This document shows, in pieces, positions 1 through 7,915 of a stretch of DNA of 11,009 bases. This DNA is from an uncultured Gemmatimonadota bacterium (lineage in GTDB: Bacteria > Gemmatimonadota > Gemmatimonadetes > Gemmatimonadales > GWC2-71-9). Below the pieces are notes generated by a model, which saw only the letters and a program-made list of their open reading frames with translations, was not told where the DNA came from and did no database searches. The stretch is from assembly GCA_937961295.1 (NCBI GenBank), contig CALGOK010000175.1, forward strand, positions 1 to 11,009, written 5' to 3'. The position numbers and the translations under genes were made by a program. The number at the start of each line of letters is the position of its first letter. Positions within the stretch are counted from its first letter, which is position 1.

Positions 1-245
1 GGGTGCCGGCGGAGGCGCTGATCGGCTGGGTGGCGGAGGCGGCGGCGATCGAGCCGCACGCCGCGCGCGAGGTGGTGGTGACGGTGGCGGGTGACCCGCT
101 CGACGAGGTCGCCGCCGCGCTGTCGCACGAGGGGTGGCAGGGGAGGTTCGCCGAGGATGGTGGCGAGCCGGCGACCTTCCTGGGCCGGGCGGCTCGCAGC
201 GGCGGGCTCGCGGTGGCGCTGGCGCGGTGGGCCGCGGTCGCCTGA
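1..245 (+). CDS. Hypothetical protein, 3' fragment
   Basis: This is an open frame with the 5' end outside the window, ending at a TGA at 243-245. A GTG at 3-5 could be a start, but the frame sits at the window edge, so a longer gene truncated by the window is more likely. The roughly 80 visible residues are rich in Ala, Glu and Gly, with an alternating charged and hydrophobic pattern and no membrane segment. I see no motif that names a family. Codon use is strongly GC-ending, like the neighbouring genes. It lies about 30 nt upstream of the MFS transporter start on the same strand, so the two could be co-transcribed. No function is assigned. Confidence 0.55.
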   Translation, partial: VPAEALIGWVAEAAAIEPHAAREVVVTVAGDPLDEVAAALSHEGWQGRFAEDGGEPATFLGRAARSGGLAVALARWAAVA

Positions 246-274
246 GGCAGCCTGATGGTCGGCTCCCGCGCACC

Positions 275-1438
275 GTGCGGGGGCTCTCGTGGGTCTCCGG
301 TTGCAATGATGCCGCGAGCGAGATGGTGTACCCGTTGCTTCCCGCGTACCTCGTGGGGACGCTGGGTGCGCCGGCGCTTGCGCTGGGTCTCCTCGACGGC
401 GCGGCGGACCTCACCGCGGCGCTGCTGCGCATCGTGTCCGGGCGTCTCGCGGACCGGCCCGGCCGGCGCTCTCCCCTGGTGCTGCTGGGCTACCTGCTCG
501 CCGTCGTGGCGCGGCCGCTGATCGCGCTGGCCCGCGGAGTTCCCCTGGTAATCGGGTTGCGGGTGGCCGATCGCCTGGGGAAGGGACTCCGGTCGCCGGC
601 GCGGGAGGCGATGCTGGCCGAATCGGTCCCGGCGAGCGAGCGCGGCCGGGCGTTCGGGTATCATCGCGCGTTCGATCATGCCGGAGCGGTGGTCGGTTCG
701 CTGCTCGCCGCGGGGGCTCTCGCCTGGGGGTTCGGCGTCCCGACGGTGATCGCGGCGAGCGCGATTCCCGGGGTGATGGTATTGCTGGCGCTCTGGTGGA
801 CGTTGCGCGACGCCGACGTCGGCGGCGGGTCTCCCGAGGCGCGAGGCGACGCGCCATCTGTGCAGCGCAACCTGCGGGTCTACTGGTCGTCGCTGACCGC
901 GCTGGCGTTCCTCGTCGCGGCCCGGGTTCCCGAGACGCTGCTGCTGCTCCACCTGCAGCGCGGCGGAATCGCGGTCGCCGCGATCCCGCTGGTCTGGGCC
1001 GCGCTGCACCTGGTCAAGAGCGGAGTGGCCTACCCCGCGGGTCGGCTCGTCGATGCGATCGGTGAGCGGCACGTGGTCGCGGTGTCGGGAATCGCTGGTG
1101 CCGTGGGCGCCGGCGCGCTGGCGCTGGCGGATACGCCGTGGGCGCTCGCCGCGGCGTTCCTGTTGCTGGGGCTGGTGACCGGCATCGGCGAACCGGCCGA
1201 GCGTACGCTGGTCGCGCGACTCGCGCCTCGGGGCGTCGGGCGTGCCTACGGCGAGGCGCAGGCGCTGCTCGGGACCCTGGCGCTGCTGGCCGGCGTGGGA
1301 TACGGGGCGCTGGTGGATCGGGCCGGGAGCGACGCCGCGCTGGTCACCTGGGCCGTGCTGGCGGTGGTCACCACCGCGGGCTGGCTGGCGGCGACCCGGC
1401 CGGCCGGCGATTCGACGGAGGGCAGGACAAAAAGATAG
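275..1438 (+). CDS. MFS transporter (major facilitator superfamily)
   Basis: A 387-residue integral membrane protein of the usual MFS length, probably with 12 helices in two halves. The first half carries a motif A-like loop, GRLADRPGRRSP at about residues 56-67, between helices 2 and 3. The matching loop in the second half is GRLVDAIGERH at about 256-266. The stretch ASEMVYPLLPAYL (about 14-26) and the charged segment RVADRLGKGLRSPAREAML (about 96-114) are typical of a bacterial MFS group annotated only as efflux or multidrug-like permeases, so the substrate cannot be named. The GTG at 275 was chosen because upstream codons in the same frame (from 134) overlap the preceding gene and read as Arg/Gly-rich shadow sequence. 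No strong Shine-Dalgarno precedes it. The last codons (ACA AAA AGA TAG) are AT-rich, unlike the rest, and run into an AT-rich island. Confidence 0.85.
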   Translation: MRGLSWVSGCNDAASEMVYPLLPAYLVGTLGAPALALGLLDGAADLTAALLRIVSGRLADRPGRRSPLVLLGYLLAVVARPLIALARGVPLVIGLRVADRLGKGLRSPAREAMLAESVPASERGRAFGYHRAFDHAGAVVGSLLAAGALAWGFGVPTVIAASAIPGVMVLLALWWTLRDADVGGGSPEARGDAPSVQRNLRVYWSSLTALAFLVAARVPETLLLLHLQRGGIAVAAIPLVWAALHLVKSGVAYPAGRLVDAIGERHVVAVSGIAGAVGAGALALADTPWALAAAFLLLGLVTGIGEPAERTLVARLAPRGVGRAYGEAQALLGTLALLAGVGYGALVDRAGSDAALVTWAVLAVVTTAGWLAATRPAGDSTEGRTKR

Positions 1439-1537
1439 TCAGCTAACAAAAATCCTGAATGCTCAGTGGCCATCTGCCATCGCCCGCGAAATGTGGGTGA
1501 TGGCTGTTTTATAAGCTGGCTAAGTAAACTTGCTGAC
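1438..1537. other. AT-rich island bounded by GTCAGC/GCTGAC
   Basis: About 100 bp with visibly lower GC than anything else in the window. It starts with GTCAGC at 1438-1443 and ends with the inverted copy GCTGAC at 1532-1537. The island contains the terminator hairpin at 1476-1504. Its left edge supplies the stop codon of the MFS gene. The short inverted ends and foreign composition would suit a small non-autonomous insertion, but I cannot see a target-site duplication and the matching ends are only 6 bp, so a mobile origin is inference. Confidence 0.3.
1476..1510 (+). terminator. Rho-independent terminator after the MFS gene
   Basis: GCCATCGCCC (1476-1485) pairs over 10 positions, one of them a G-U pair, with GGGTGATGGC (1495-1504) across a 9-nt loop. 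TGTTTT (1505-1510) follows immediately. The hairpin lies 37 nt after the MFS stop codon and is oriented to end plus-strand transcription before glnN. This separates the MFS gene from glnN transcriptionally. Confidence 0.7.
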
Positions 1538-1567
1538 ATGGTGTGAGGGTTCGGAGATTGGCTCCTT

Positions 1568-1616
1568 CGTTGGTCGTTGGTCGTTGGTCGTTGGTCGTTG
1601 GTCGTTGGTCGTTGGT
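1568..1616. repeat. Tandem heptamer array, seven perfect CGTTGGT copies
   Basis: Seven exact head-to-tail copies of CGTTGGT occupy 1568-1616, followed by one decayed copy (TGTTGGG, 1617-1623). A 7-bp unit is not a multiple of three, and no gene covers the array. It lies 88-136 nt upstream of the glnN start, so a change in copy number would alter spacing in the glnN leader or promoter region. Similar heptamer arrays are familiar in intergenic DNA of several bacterial phyla; their role here is unknown. Confidence 0.9.
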
Positions 1617-1627
1617 TGTTGGGCCGG

Positions 1628-1654
1628 CATCGCGCGCCGCAGGCGGCGCGCCCG
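1628..1654 (+). repeat. Covarying hairpin repeat, copy A (GC/GC stem variant)
   Basis: 27-bp element of the form CATC, 9-bp stem arm, 2-nt loop, 9-bp stem arm, CCG. The arms are GCGCGCCGC (1632-1640) and GCGGCGCGC (1643-1651), perfectly paired around AG. It has the same layout as copies at 4016, 4053, 6382 (minus) and 6413, but differs at stem position 8 with a compensating change on the other arm. It lies in the untranslated leader or promoter region of glnN. Confidence 0.75.
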
Positions 1655-1693
1655 CGGGTCCCTCCGCTCTCCCTTCTCCGTTCTCTGACCTCC

Positions 1694-1699
1694 GAGAGG
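1694..1699 (+). promoter_or_regulatory. Ribosome binding site of glnN
   Basis: GAGAGG at 1694-1699 stands 4 nt before the GTG at 1704. It decides this start in favour of GTG and contrasts with cstA and the SDR gene, which lack such a site. Confidence 0.6.
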
Positions 1700-1703
1700 T
1701 TCC

Positions 1704-3782
<2,079 letters not shown>

Positions 3783-3845
3783 CTCTACACCTCGGCCGAC
3801 CTGTGGCCGCTGCCGACGTATCGGGAGCTGCTGTTCCTCAAGTGA
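3783..3845 (+). other. C-terminal continuation of glnN behind an in-frame TAG
   Basis: In the glnN frame, the codons after TAG read LYTSADLWPLPTYRELLFLK and then stop at TGA (3843-3845). From memory, glutamine synthetase III proteins end with a similar segment (a D..LWPLP.Y.E.LF pattern), and 19 of the 20 codons end in G or C, so this was coding until recently or still is. The TAG occupies a position where Glu is expected; GAG to TAG is one base change. With readthrough or correction the protein would have 713 residues. Confidence 0.75.
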
Positions 3846-3870
3846 CACCGCGTCGCAGACGCGGTGTCAC
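3842..3870. terminator. Perfect 13-bp hairpin at the glnN end
   Basis: GTGACACCGCGTC (3842-3854) and GACGCGGTGTCAC (3858-3870) pair perfectly around the loop GCA. The left arm includes the TGA that ends the glnN continuation. There is no U-tract, so it is not a classical terminator. Its symmetry and place between converging genes suit a bidirectional transcription barrier or 3'-end stabiliser. Confidence 0.5.
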
Positions 3871-4014
3871 CCCGAGCGAGCAACGCGAGCGAGGGGGCGG
3901 AGGCTGCCGCTCTTCGCGGCAGCCCCGAGTGCAACGAGGGGGCGGAGGCTGCCTGGCAAGCTCCGCCCCCTCGCTCGCTACGCTCGCTCGGGGTGCCAGT
4001 GGCTCGGGGTGACA
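3865..4014. repeat. Nested inverted-repeat block (REP/BIME-like)
   Basis: A 39-bp arm at 3870-3908 is matched, with about five mismatches, by its inverted copy at 3955-3993. An outer pair TGTCACCCCGAG (3865-3876) and CTCGGGGTGACA (4003-4014) is exact. Inside, 3903-3923 forms an 8-bp hairpin with a 5-nt loop, and 3923-3953 is a shortened direct copy of the left arm. Shadow translations of such DNA give the Ser-Glu-Arg-rich strings often misannotated as proteins. A related unit lies at 6352-6376. No gene is present here. Confidence 0.75.
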
Positions 4015-4015
4015 G

Positions 4016-4042
4016 CATCGCGCGCCCCGAGGGGCGCGCCTG
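4016..4042 (+). repeat. Covarying hairpin repeat, copy B (CC/GG stem variant)
   Basis: 27-bp element with arms GCGCGCCCC and GGGGCGCGC around the loop GA, flanked by CATC and CTG. It is identical over all 27 bases to the copy starting at 4053. Confidence 0.8.
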
Positions 4043-4052
4043 TTCGTGCGGC

Positions 4053-4079
4053 CATCGCGCGCCCCGAGGGGCGCGCCTG
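4053..4079 (+). repeat. Covarying hairpin repeat, copy C (CC/GG stem variant)
   Basis: 27-bp element identical to the one at 4016, offset by 37 bp. It ends one base before the stop codon of the minus-strand ybdD gene, so it forms the 3' edge of the cstA-ybdD transcript. Confidence 0.8.
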
Positions 4080-4328
4080 CTAGCAACACCGCGTCGGGCC
4101 GCCCTCGTAGCGCCGCACCAGGTACTCGTCGAAGAACTCCTGCTCGCTCGGCACCGGGCGGTCGGGGTGCGCGGCGCGGCAGTGCGCCACGTAGGCGGCG
4201 TAGTCGGGCATCCCGGTGACCCGCCGCACCAGCGTCACCAGCCGGGCCACGACCCCGCCCCTCGCCCCCGCCGCCCGCGCTTCGCGCGGGGGCGGGGCAG
4301 GCCCTCGCACCTCGCGTGTCGCCCTCAT
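4080..4328 (-). CDS. ybdD: YbdD/YjiX-family small protein (CstA partner)
   Basis: Small cytoplasmic protein of 82 residues in the YbdD/YjiX (DUF466) family. Members are encoded next to CstA/BtsT transporters and are thought to support their transport activity; the biochemical role is not firmly defined. Family features seen: MPDYAAYVAHCRAAHPDRP (40-58), EQEFFDEYLVRRY (62-74) and a C-terminal RCC (80-82). The start ATG (4328-4326) overlaps the cstA stop TGA (4327-4325) as ATGA, implying translational coupling. The N-terminus is about 20 residues longer than the usual 65-residue proteins and is rich in Ala, Arg and Pro; the ATGA overlap supports the long start. Two palindromic repeats follow directly downstream. 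Confidence 0.88.
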   Translation of the reverse strand: MRATREVRGPAPPPREARAAGARGGVVARLVTLVRRVTGMPDYAAYVAHCRAAHPDRPVPSEQEFFDEYLVRRYEGGPTRCC

Positions 4329-6331
4329 GCGAACACCTCCCGCTCGCTGCTCTCTTCTCTCTTCTCTCTTCCTGTCCACACCCTGATGCTGGACAGCACC
4401 ACCGCCCACGTCACCACCAGGAACACTCCGCAGAGCACCGCGTTGATGTTGGCGTTGAGGATCAGCCGGCCGGTGGTGGCGGGGTCGGCGGCGGTGGCGA
4501 GTCCGTCGCGGAGCGCCGCGGCGTGGCTCAGGAAGCCGATCCGCGGGTCGGCGTGGAAGAGCTTCTGCCACGCCGCGGTGGTGGTGATCACCAGCAGCCA
4601 CGCCAGCGGCACCAGGGTGACCCAGGCATGCTGCCGCTTGCCGCGGCGGATGATCAGCGTGGTGCCCACCGACAGCGCCACCGCGGCGAGCAGCTGGTTG
4701 CTGATGCCGAAGAGCGGCCACAGCGCGTTGATGCCGCCCATCGGGTCGGTGACGCCCTGGATCAGGAACCATCCCCAGCCGCTCACGATCGCCACCGACG
4801 CGACCACGGTGGCCGGGTACCACGACGTGCGCCCCAGCGGCCGCACCACGTGGCCCGCGAGCTCCTGGAACATGAAGCGTCCCACCCGCGTGCCGGTGTC
4901 GACGGTGGTGAGGATGAACAGCGCCTCGAACATGATGGCGAAGTGGTACCAGAGCGCGGTGAGCGTCGAGCCGAAGGCGCCGGAGAAGATCTGCGCCATG
5001 CCCACCGCCAGTGACGGCGCGCCGCCGGTGCGCGAGAGCAGCGTCGACTCGCCGACGCTCGCCGCCAGCGCCTCCATCTGGCCCGGTGCCAGGGTGAAGC
5101 CCCAGCCACGGATCGTCTCGATCGCGGCGTCGGCGGTGCCGCCGAGCAGCGGCAGCGGGGCGTTCATGGCGAAGTAGACGCCAGGGTCGAGGGCCGCCGC
5201 GGCGATCAGCGCCATGATCGCCACGAACGACTCGGTGAGCATGCCGCCGTAGCCGATCGCCGGGGCGTCGCCCTCGCGGTCGAGCATCTTGGGCGTGGTG
5301 CCGCTTGCCACCAGCGCGTGGAAGCCGCTGATCGCGCCGCAGGCGATGGTGATGAAGCAGAAGGGGAAGAGCGCGCCCGCGAACACCGGCCCGGTGCCGT
5401 CGATGAACGGCGTCACCGCCGGCAGCTGGATGGTGGGGAGGGTGAGCAGGATCCCCGCCGCCAGTGCCAGCACGGTGCCGACCTTGAGGAAGGTCGACAG
5501 GTAGTCGCGCGGGCAGAGGAGCATCCACACCGGGATCACCGACGCGATGAAGCCGTAGACGATGATCCCCCACGCGATGGTGACGCCGTCGGCGGTGAAG
5601 ATCGGCCCCCAGGTGGGCGACTCCGCCACCCAGCGGCCGGCCACCAGCGCCAGCATCAGCATCGCGATCCCGAACAGCGACGCCTCGAGCGTCTTCCCCG
5701 GGCGCCACACCTTCATCCAGAAGCCCATCACCAGCGCGATCGGGATGGTGCAGACGATGGTGAACACGCCCCACGGCGAGTGCTCCAGCGCGCGCACCAC
5801 CACCAGCGCCAGCACCGCGAGCAGGATGATCATGATGGCGAGGATCGCCACCATCGCGAGCATCCCGGTGGTGGGGCCGATCTCCTCGCGCGCCATCTGC
5901 CCCAGCGACTTGCCGTCGCGCCGCAGCGACCCCACCAGGATCACGAAGTCCTGCACCGCGCCGCCGAGCACCACGCCGATCACGATCCAGAGCGTGCCCG
6001 GGAGGTAGCCGAACTGTGCTGCCAGCACGGGGCCCACCAGCGGGCCGGCGCCGGCGATCGCGGCGAAGTGGTGGCCGAAGAGCACGAACCGCGGCGTGGC
6101 GACGAAGTCGCGGCCGTTGGCGAGCCGGTGCGCCGGCGTGATCCGCCGGTCGTCGAGCTCGAGCACCCGGCGCGCGATGAAGCGGGCGTAGAAGCGGTAG
6201 CCGGCGAGATAGGTGCCGACCGCGGCGAGGACCAGCCACGCGGCGTTGATCGTCTCGCCGCGCGAGAGCGCGATCGCGCCCCAGCCGACCGCACCGAGGA
6301 GCGACGCGAGGAGCCAACCGAGGCGAGCCAT
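4325..6331 (-). CDS. cstA: Carbon starvation protein CstA, pyruvate/peptide transporter
   Basis: Inner-membrane transporter of 668 residues in the CstA/BtsT family, in the usual range. Characterised members import pyruvate and have been linked to peptide use under carbon limitation; which substrate applies here cannot be read from the sequence. Hydrophobic segments cover most of the length (about 16 or more). Conserved stretches seen: FGHHFAAIAGAGPLVGPVLA (85-104), GGAVQDF (123-129), CPRDYLSTFLK (273-283) and CGAISGFHAL (331-340). The last 15 residues are a charged tail. The ATG at 6331 lacks a Shine-Dalgarno; a TAGTTT box ends 6 nt before it, suggesting a leaderless message. The gene overlaps ybdD by 4 nt and is 126 bp from the upstream amidohydrolase gene, with repeats between, so it probably has its own promoter. 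Confidence 0.96.
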   Translation of the reverse strand: MARLGWLLASLLGAVGWGAIALSRGETINAAWLVLAAVGTYLAGYRFYARFIARRVLELDDRRITPAHRLANGRDFVATPRFVLFGHHFAAIAGAGPLVGPVLAAQFGYLPGTLWIVIGVVLGGAVQDFVILVGSLRRDGKSLGQMAREEIGPTTGMLAMVAILAIMIILLAVLALVVVRALEHSPWGVFTIVCTIPIALVMGFWMKVWRPGKTLEASLFGIAMLMLALVAGRWVAESPTWGPIFTADGVTIAWGIIVYGFIASVIPVWMLLCPRDYLSTFLKVGTVLALAAGILLTLPTIQLPAVTPFIDGTGPVFAGALFPFCFITIACGAISGFHALVASGTTPKMLDREGDAPAIGYGGMLTESFVAIMALIAAAALDPGVYFAMNAPLPLLGGTADAAIETIRGWGFTLAPGQMEALAASVGESTLLSRTGGAPSLAVGMAQIFSGAFGSTLTALWYHFAIMFEALFILTTVDTGTRVGRFMFQELAGHVVRPLGRTSWYPATVVASVAIVSGWGWFLIQGVTDPMGGINALWPLFGISNQLLAAVALSVGTTLIIRRGKRQHAWVTLVPLAWLLVITTTAAWQKLFHADPRIGFLSHAAALRDGLATAADPATTGRLILNANINAVLCGVFLVVTWAVVLSSIRVWTGREKREESSEREVFA
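4351..4371. repeat. Three tandem TCTCTTC copies in the cstA 3' end
   Basis: TCTCTTC occurs three times without interruption in the codons for the charged cstA tail (within REKREESSER). Slippage by one unit would shift the reading frame about ten codons before the cstA stop, without touching the membrane domain. Confidence 0.7.
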
Positions 6332-6337
6332 GGGGAG

Positions 6338-6343
6338 AAACTA
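6338..6343 (-). promoter_or_regulatory. -10 box of cstA, leaderless arrangement
   Basis: On the minus strand TAGTTT is followed by 6 nt and then the ATG of cstA, which places the expected transcription start at or next to the initiation codon. A good -35 is not visible; TTCGCT (6362-6367 on the plus strand as AGCGAA) at 18-nt spacing is a weak candidate and falls inside a palindromic repeat. The same TAGNTT spacing occurs before the SDR gene and the last gene. Confidence 0.5.
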
Positions 6344-6351
6344 CTGCGGCC

Positions 6352-6376
6352 TGTCACCTCGAGCGAAGCGAGGGGG
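6352..6376. repeat. Palindromic repeat unit related to the 3865-4014 block
   Basis: TGTCACCTCGAGCGAAGCGA followed by a G-run matches the outer and left-arm sequence of the block at 3865-3900 in shortened form. It can fold through CCTCG/CGAGG. It lies just upstream of the cstA -10 box. Confidence 0.6.
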
Positions 6377-6381
6377 AATGG

Positions 6382-6408
6382 CGGGCGCGCCGTTCACGGC
6401 GCGCGATG
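6382..6408 (-). repeat. Covarying hairpin repeat, copy D (GT/AC stem variant)
   Basis: Read on the minus strand: CATC, GCGCGCCGT, loop GA, ACGGCGCGC, CCG. The 9+2+9 layout is the same as the plus-strand copies, with a third pair of bases at stem positions 8-9 and matching changes on the other arm. Confidence 0.75.
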
Positions 6409-6412
6409 CCGG

Positions 6413-6439
6413 CACCGCGCGCCCCGAGGGGCGCGCCTG
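6413..6439 (+). repeat. Covarying hairpin repeat, copy E (CC/GG stem variant)
   Basis: 27-bp element differing from the copies at 4016 and 4053 by one flank base (CACC instead of CATC). With the minus-strand copy at 6382 it forms a head-to-head pair. It lies 18 bp beyond the stop codon of the amidohydrolase gene, so it may shape the 3' end of that transcript. Confidence 0.8.
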
Positions 6440-6457
6440 CAGGGTATCGCGGCTGCC

Positions 6458-7852
6458 TTACCGCGCGTACCGGGCTGCGATCCCCTCCAGCCCCGCGCCG
6501 ATCTCCTCCTGCGACACCCACCGGCCGCGCACCATCACCCCGGCACGGTGGTCCAGGTTGTCCAGCGACTCGAGCGGGTTGGCCTCCAGCAGCACCAGGT
6601 CGGCATCCTGGCCCACCGCCACGGTGCCGAAGCGCGCCTCCTGCCTGAGGTCGCTCCGCACGTACTCGGCGACGTTGCGGGTGCCCGACACCAGGATCTG
6701 CCACGGGGTCAGCCCGGCATCGCGCATCACCTTGAGCTCGCGGTGCAGCGCGAACCCCGGGACGTTGAACATCTGCGGCGAGTCGGTGCCCATGAGCACC
6801 CGGTTGTCGCCTTCGGCCAGCAGCCGCAGCGCCACCCGGCGCTTCTCGAACAACACCTCCGCATCCTCGGCGGTGATGTTCGCCTGGGTGAGCACGTTGA
6901 CGCGGCCGCGCGCCTGGTTCTGCCAGCCGGTGACCCACGGGCCCGGGACGTAGCGCATCTCCGAGCGCGCCGCCGCCTCGTCGGGATCGGGCGGTGCGAA
7001 GAGGTTCTGCCACAGGAACGACGTCGGCACCACCCAGACCCCCGCGCGCCGGGTGCGCTCGGCGAGCGCCGCGAGTCGTTCCTCGCTGGCGTCGCGCCAC
7101 GCCTCGCCGGGATGGACCTGGTCGGTGGGATGCGCGATGCGGGCCGCCATCTCCGCGCTCACCGCGCCCTCCACATAGCCGTCGAGGTGATCGACCGTCG
7201 ACTGGCGCGACGCCAGCGCGTGCGCGATCCCCACGTCGGCGGGAACGTGTCCTGCCATGGTGATGCCCAGCTGGCGGCCCACGATGACCGCGGAGTCGTA
7301 CGTCGCGCGCGTGAGCCCGGGGTGGATCTTCACCAGGTCGTAGCCCGCCGCATGGTGCTCGCGCATCAGCCGCGCCGAGGTGGCGGGGTCGGGGGCGGAA
7401 TTGCCGTTGAGCGACGGCGCGCCGACGTAGAAGCGCGGGCCGAGGATGTCGCCGCCCTGCAGCCGCTCGCGCAGCGTGAGCTGGTACGGTGCGCCGAGCA
7501 TCCCGCGAATGGTGGTGATGCCGTTGGCGACGTAGAGGAACATGATGTCGCGGAGCAGCTGGTCGGCCGGTTCCTGCGGCGGGACGTGCGCATGCATCTC
7601 CGCCAAGCCGGGCATCAGGAATCTACCGGTGCCGTCGATGCGGGTGACGCCCGCCGGGACCGTCACCGACGCAGCCGGGCCCATGGCGCTGATCCGGCCG
7701 TCGCGCACCACCACCGTCTGCCCGGCGAGGATCCCCTCCTCGCCCTCCATCGACAGCACCGACACGTTGACGAAGGCGTGGCCCTGCGCCGCCGCCGCGG
7801 CGGGGGCGGCGACGAGCAGGGCGAGGGCAAGCGGCACGAGGCGGCGCAGCAT
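6458..7852 (-). CDS. Secreted amidohydrolase-family protein
   Basis: 464-residue metal-dependent hydrolase of the amidohydrolase superfamily, close in style to imidazolonepropionase-like and prolidase-like secreted enzymes. Residues 1-23 form a signal peptide (MLRR, a hydrophobic run, then AAAAQG), so it acts outside the cytoplasm. Candidate metal ligands of the TIM-barrel are present: HAH (H87, H89) after FLMPGLAEM, K175 in DLVKIHPG as the possible carboxylated lysine, H202 in AGH, H222 in DH, and D357 in GTDS. The early composite-sandwich domain (about 25-80) and its return at about 405-445 (FGTVAVGQDADLVLLEANPL) fit the family. The substrate is unknown; amide, dipeptide or cyclic imide bonds are typical. 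AAGGAG precedes the ATG. It lies 63 nt downstream of the degenerate MBL-like gene on the same strand and no promoter is visible in that gap, so the two are probably one transcript. Confidence 0.9.
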   Translation of the reverse strand: MLRRLVPLALALLVAAPAAAAAQGHAFVNVSVLSMEGEEGILAGQTVVVRDGRISAMGPAASVTVPAGVTRIDGTGRFLMPGLAEMHAHVPPQEPADQLLRDIMFLYVANGITTIRGMLGAPYQLTLRERLQGGDILGPRFYVGAPSLNGNSAPDPATSARLMREHHAAGYDLVKIHPGLTRATYDSAVIVGRQLGITMAGHVPADVGIAHALASRQSTVDHLDGYVEGAVSAEMAARIAHPTDQVHPGEAWRDASEERLAALAERTRRAGVWVVPTSFLWQNLFAPPDPDEAAARSEMRYVPGPWVTGWQNQARGRVNVLTQANITAEDAEVLFEKRRVALRLLAEGDNRVLMGTDSPQMFNVPGFALHRELKVMRDAGLTPWQILVSGTRNVAEYVRSDLRQEARFGTVAVGQDADLVLLEANPLESLDNLDHRAGVMVRGRWVSQEEIGAGLEGIAARYAR

Positions 7853-7857
7853 CCGGA

Positions 7858-7863
7858 CTCCTT
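7858..7863 (-). promoter_or_regulatory. Ribosome binding site of the amidohydrolase gene
   Basis: AAGGAG on the minus strand stands 5 nt before the ATG at 7852. It fixes the start of the signal peptide and indicates a leadered message, unlike cstA. Confidence 0.65.
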
Positions 7864-7915
7864 GGCGGGGTATGCGCCTCCTACGGGAGAGTGCCGCGCC
7901 GGGTTCCGCCGCCGT

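Noticed and set aside
134..274. Upstream extension of the MFS gene
   Set aside because: It overlaps the preceding gene and encodes Gly/Arg/Trp-rich residues unlike an MFS N-terminus. The first helix starts just after the GTG at 275.
1568..1616. CRISPR array
   Set aside because: The units are 7 bp with no spacers, so this is a simple tandem repeat.
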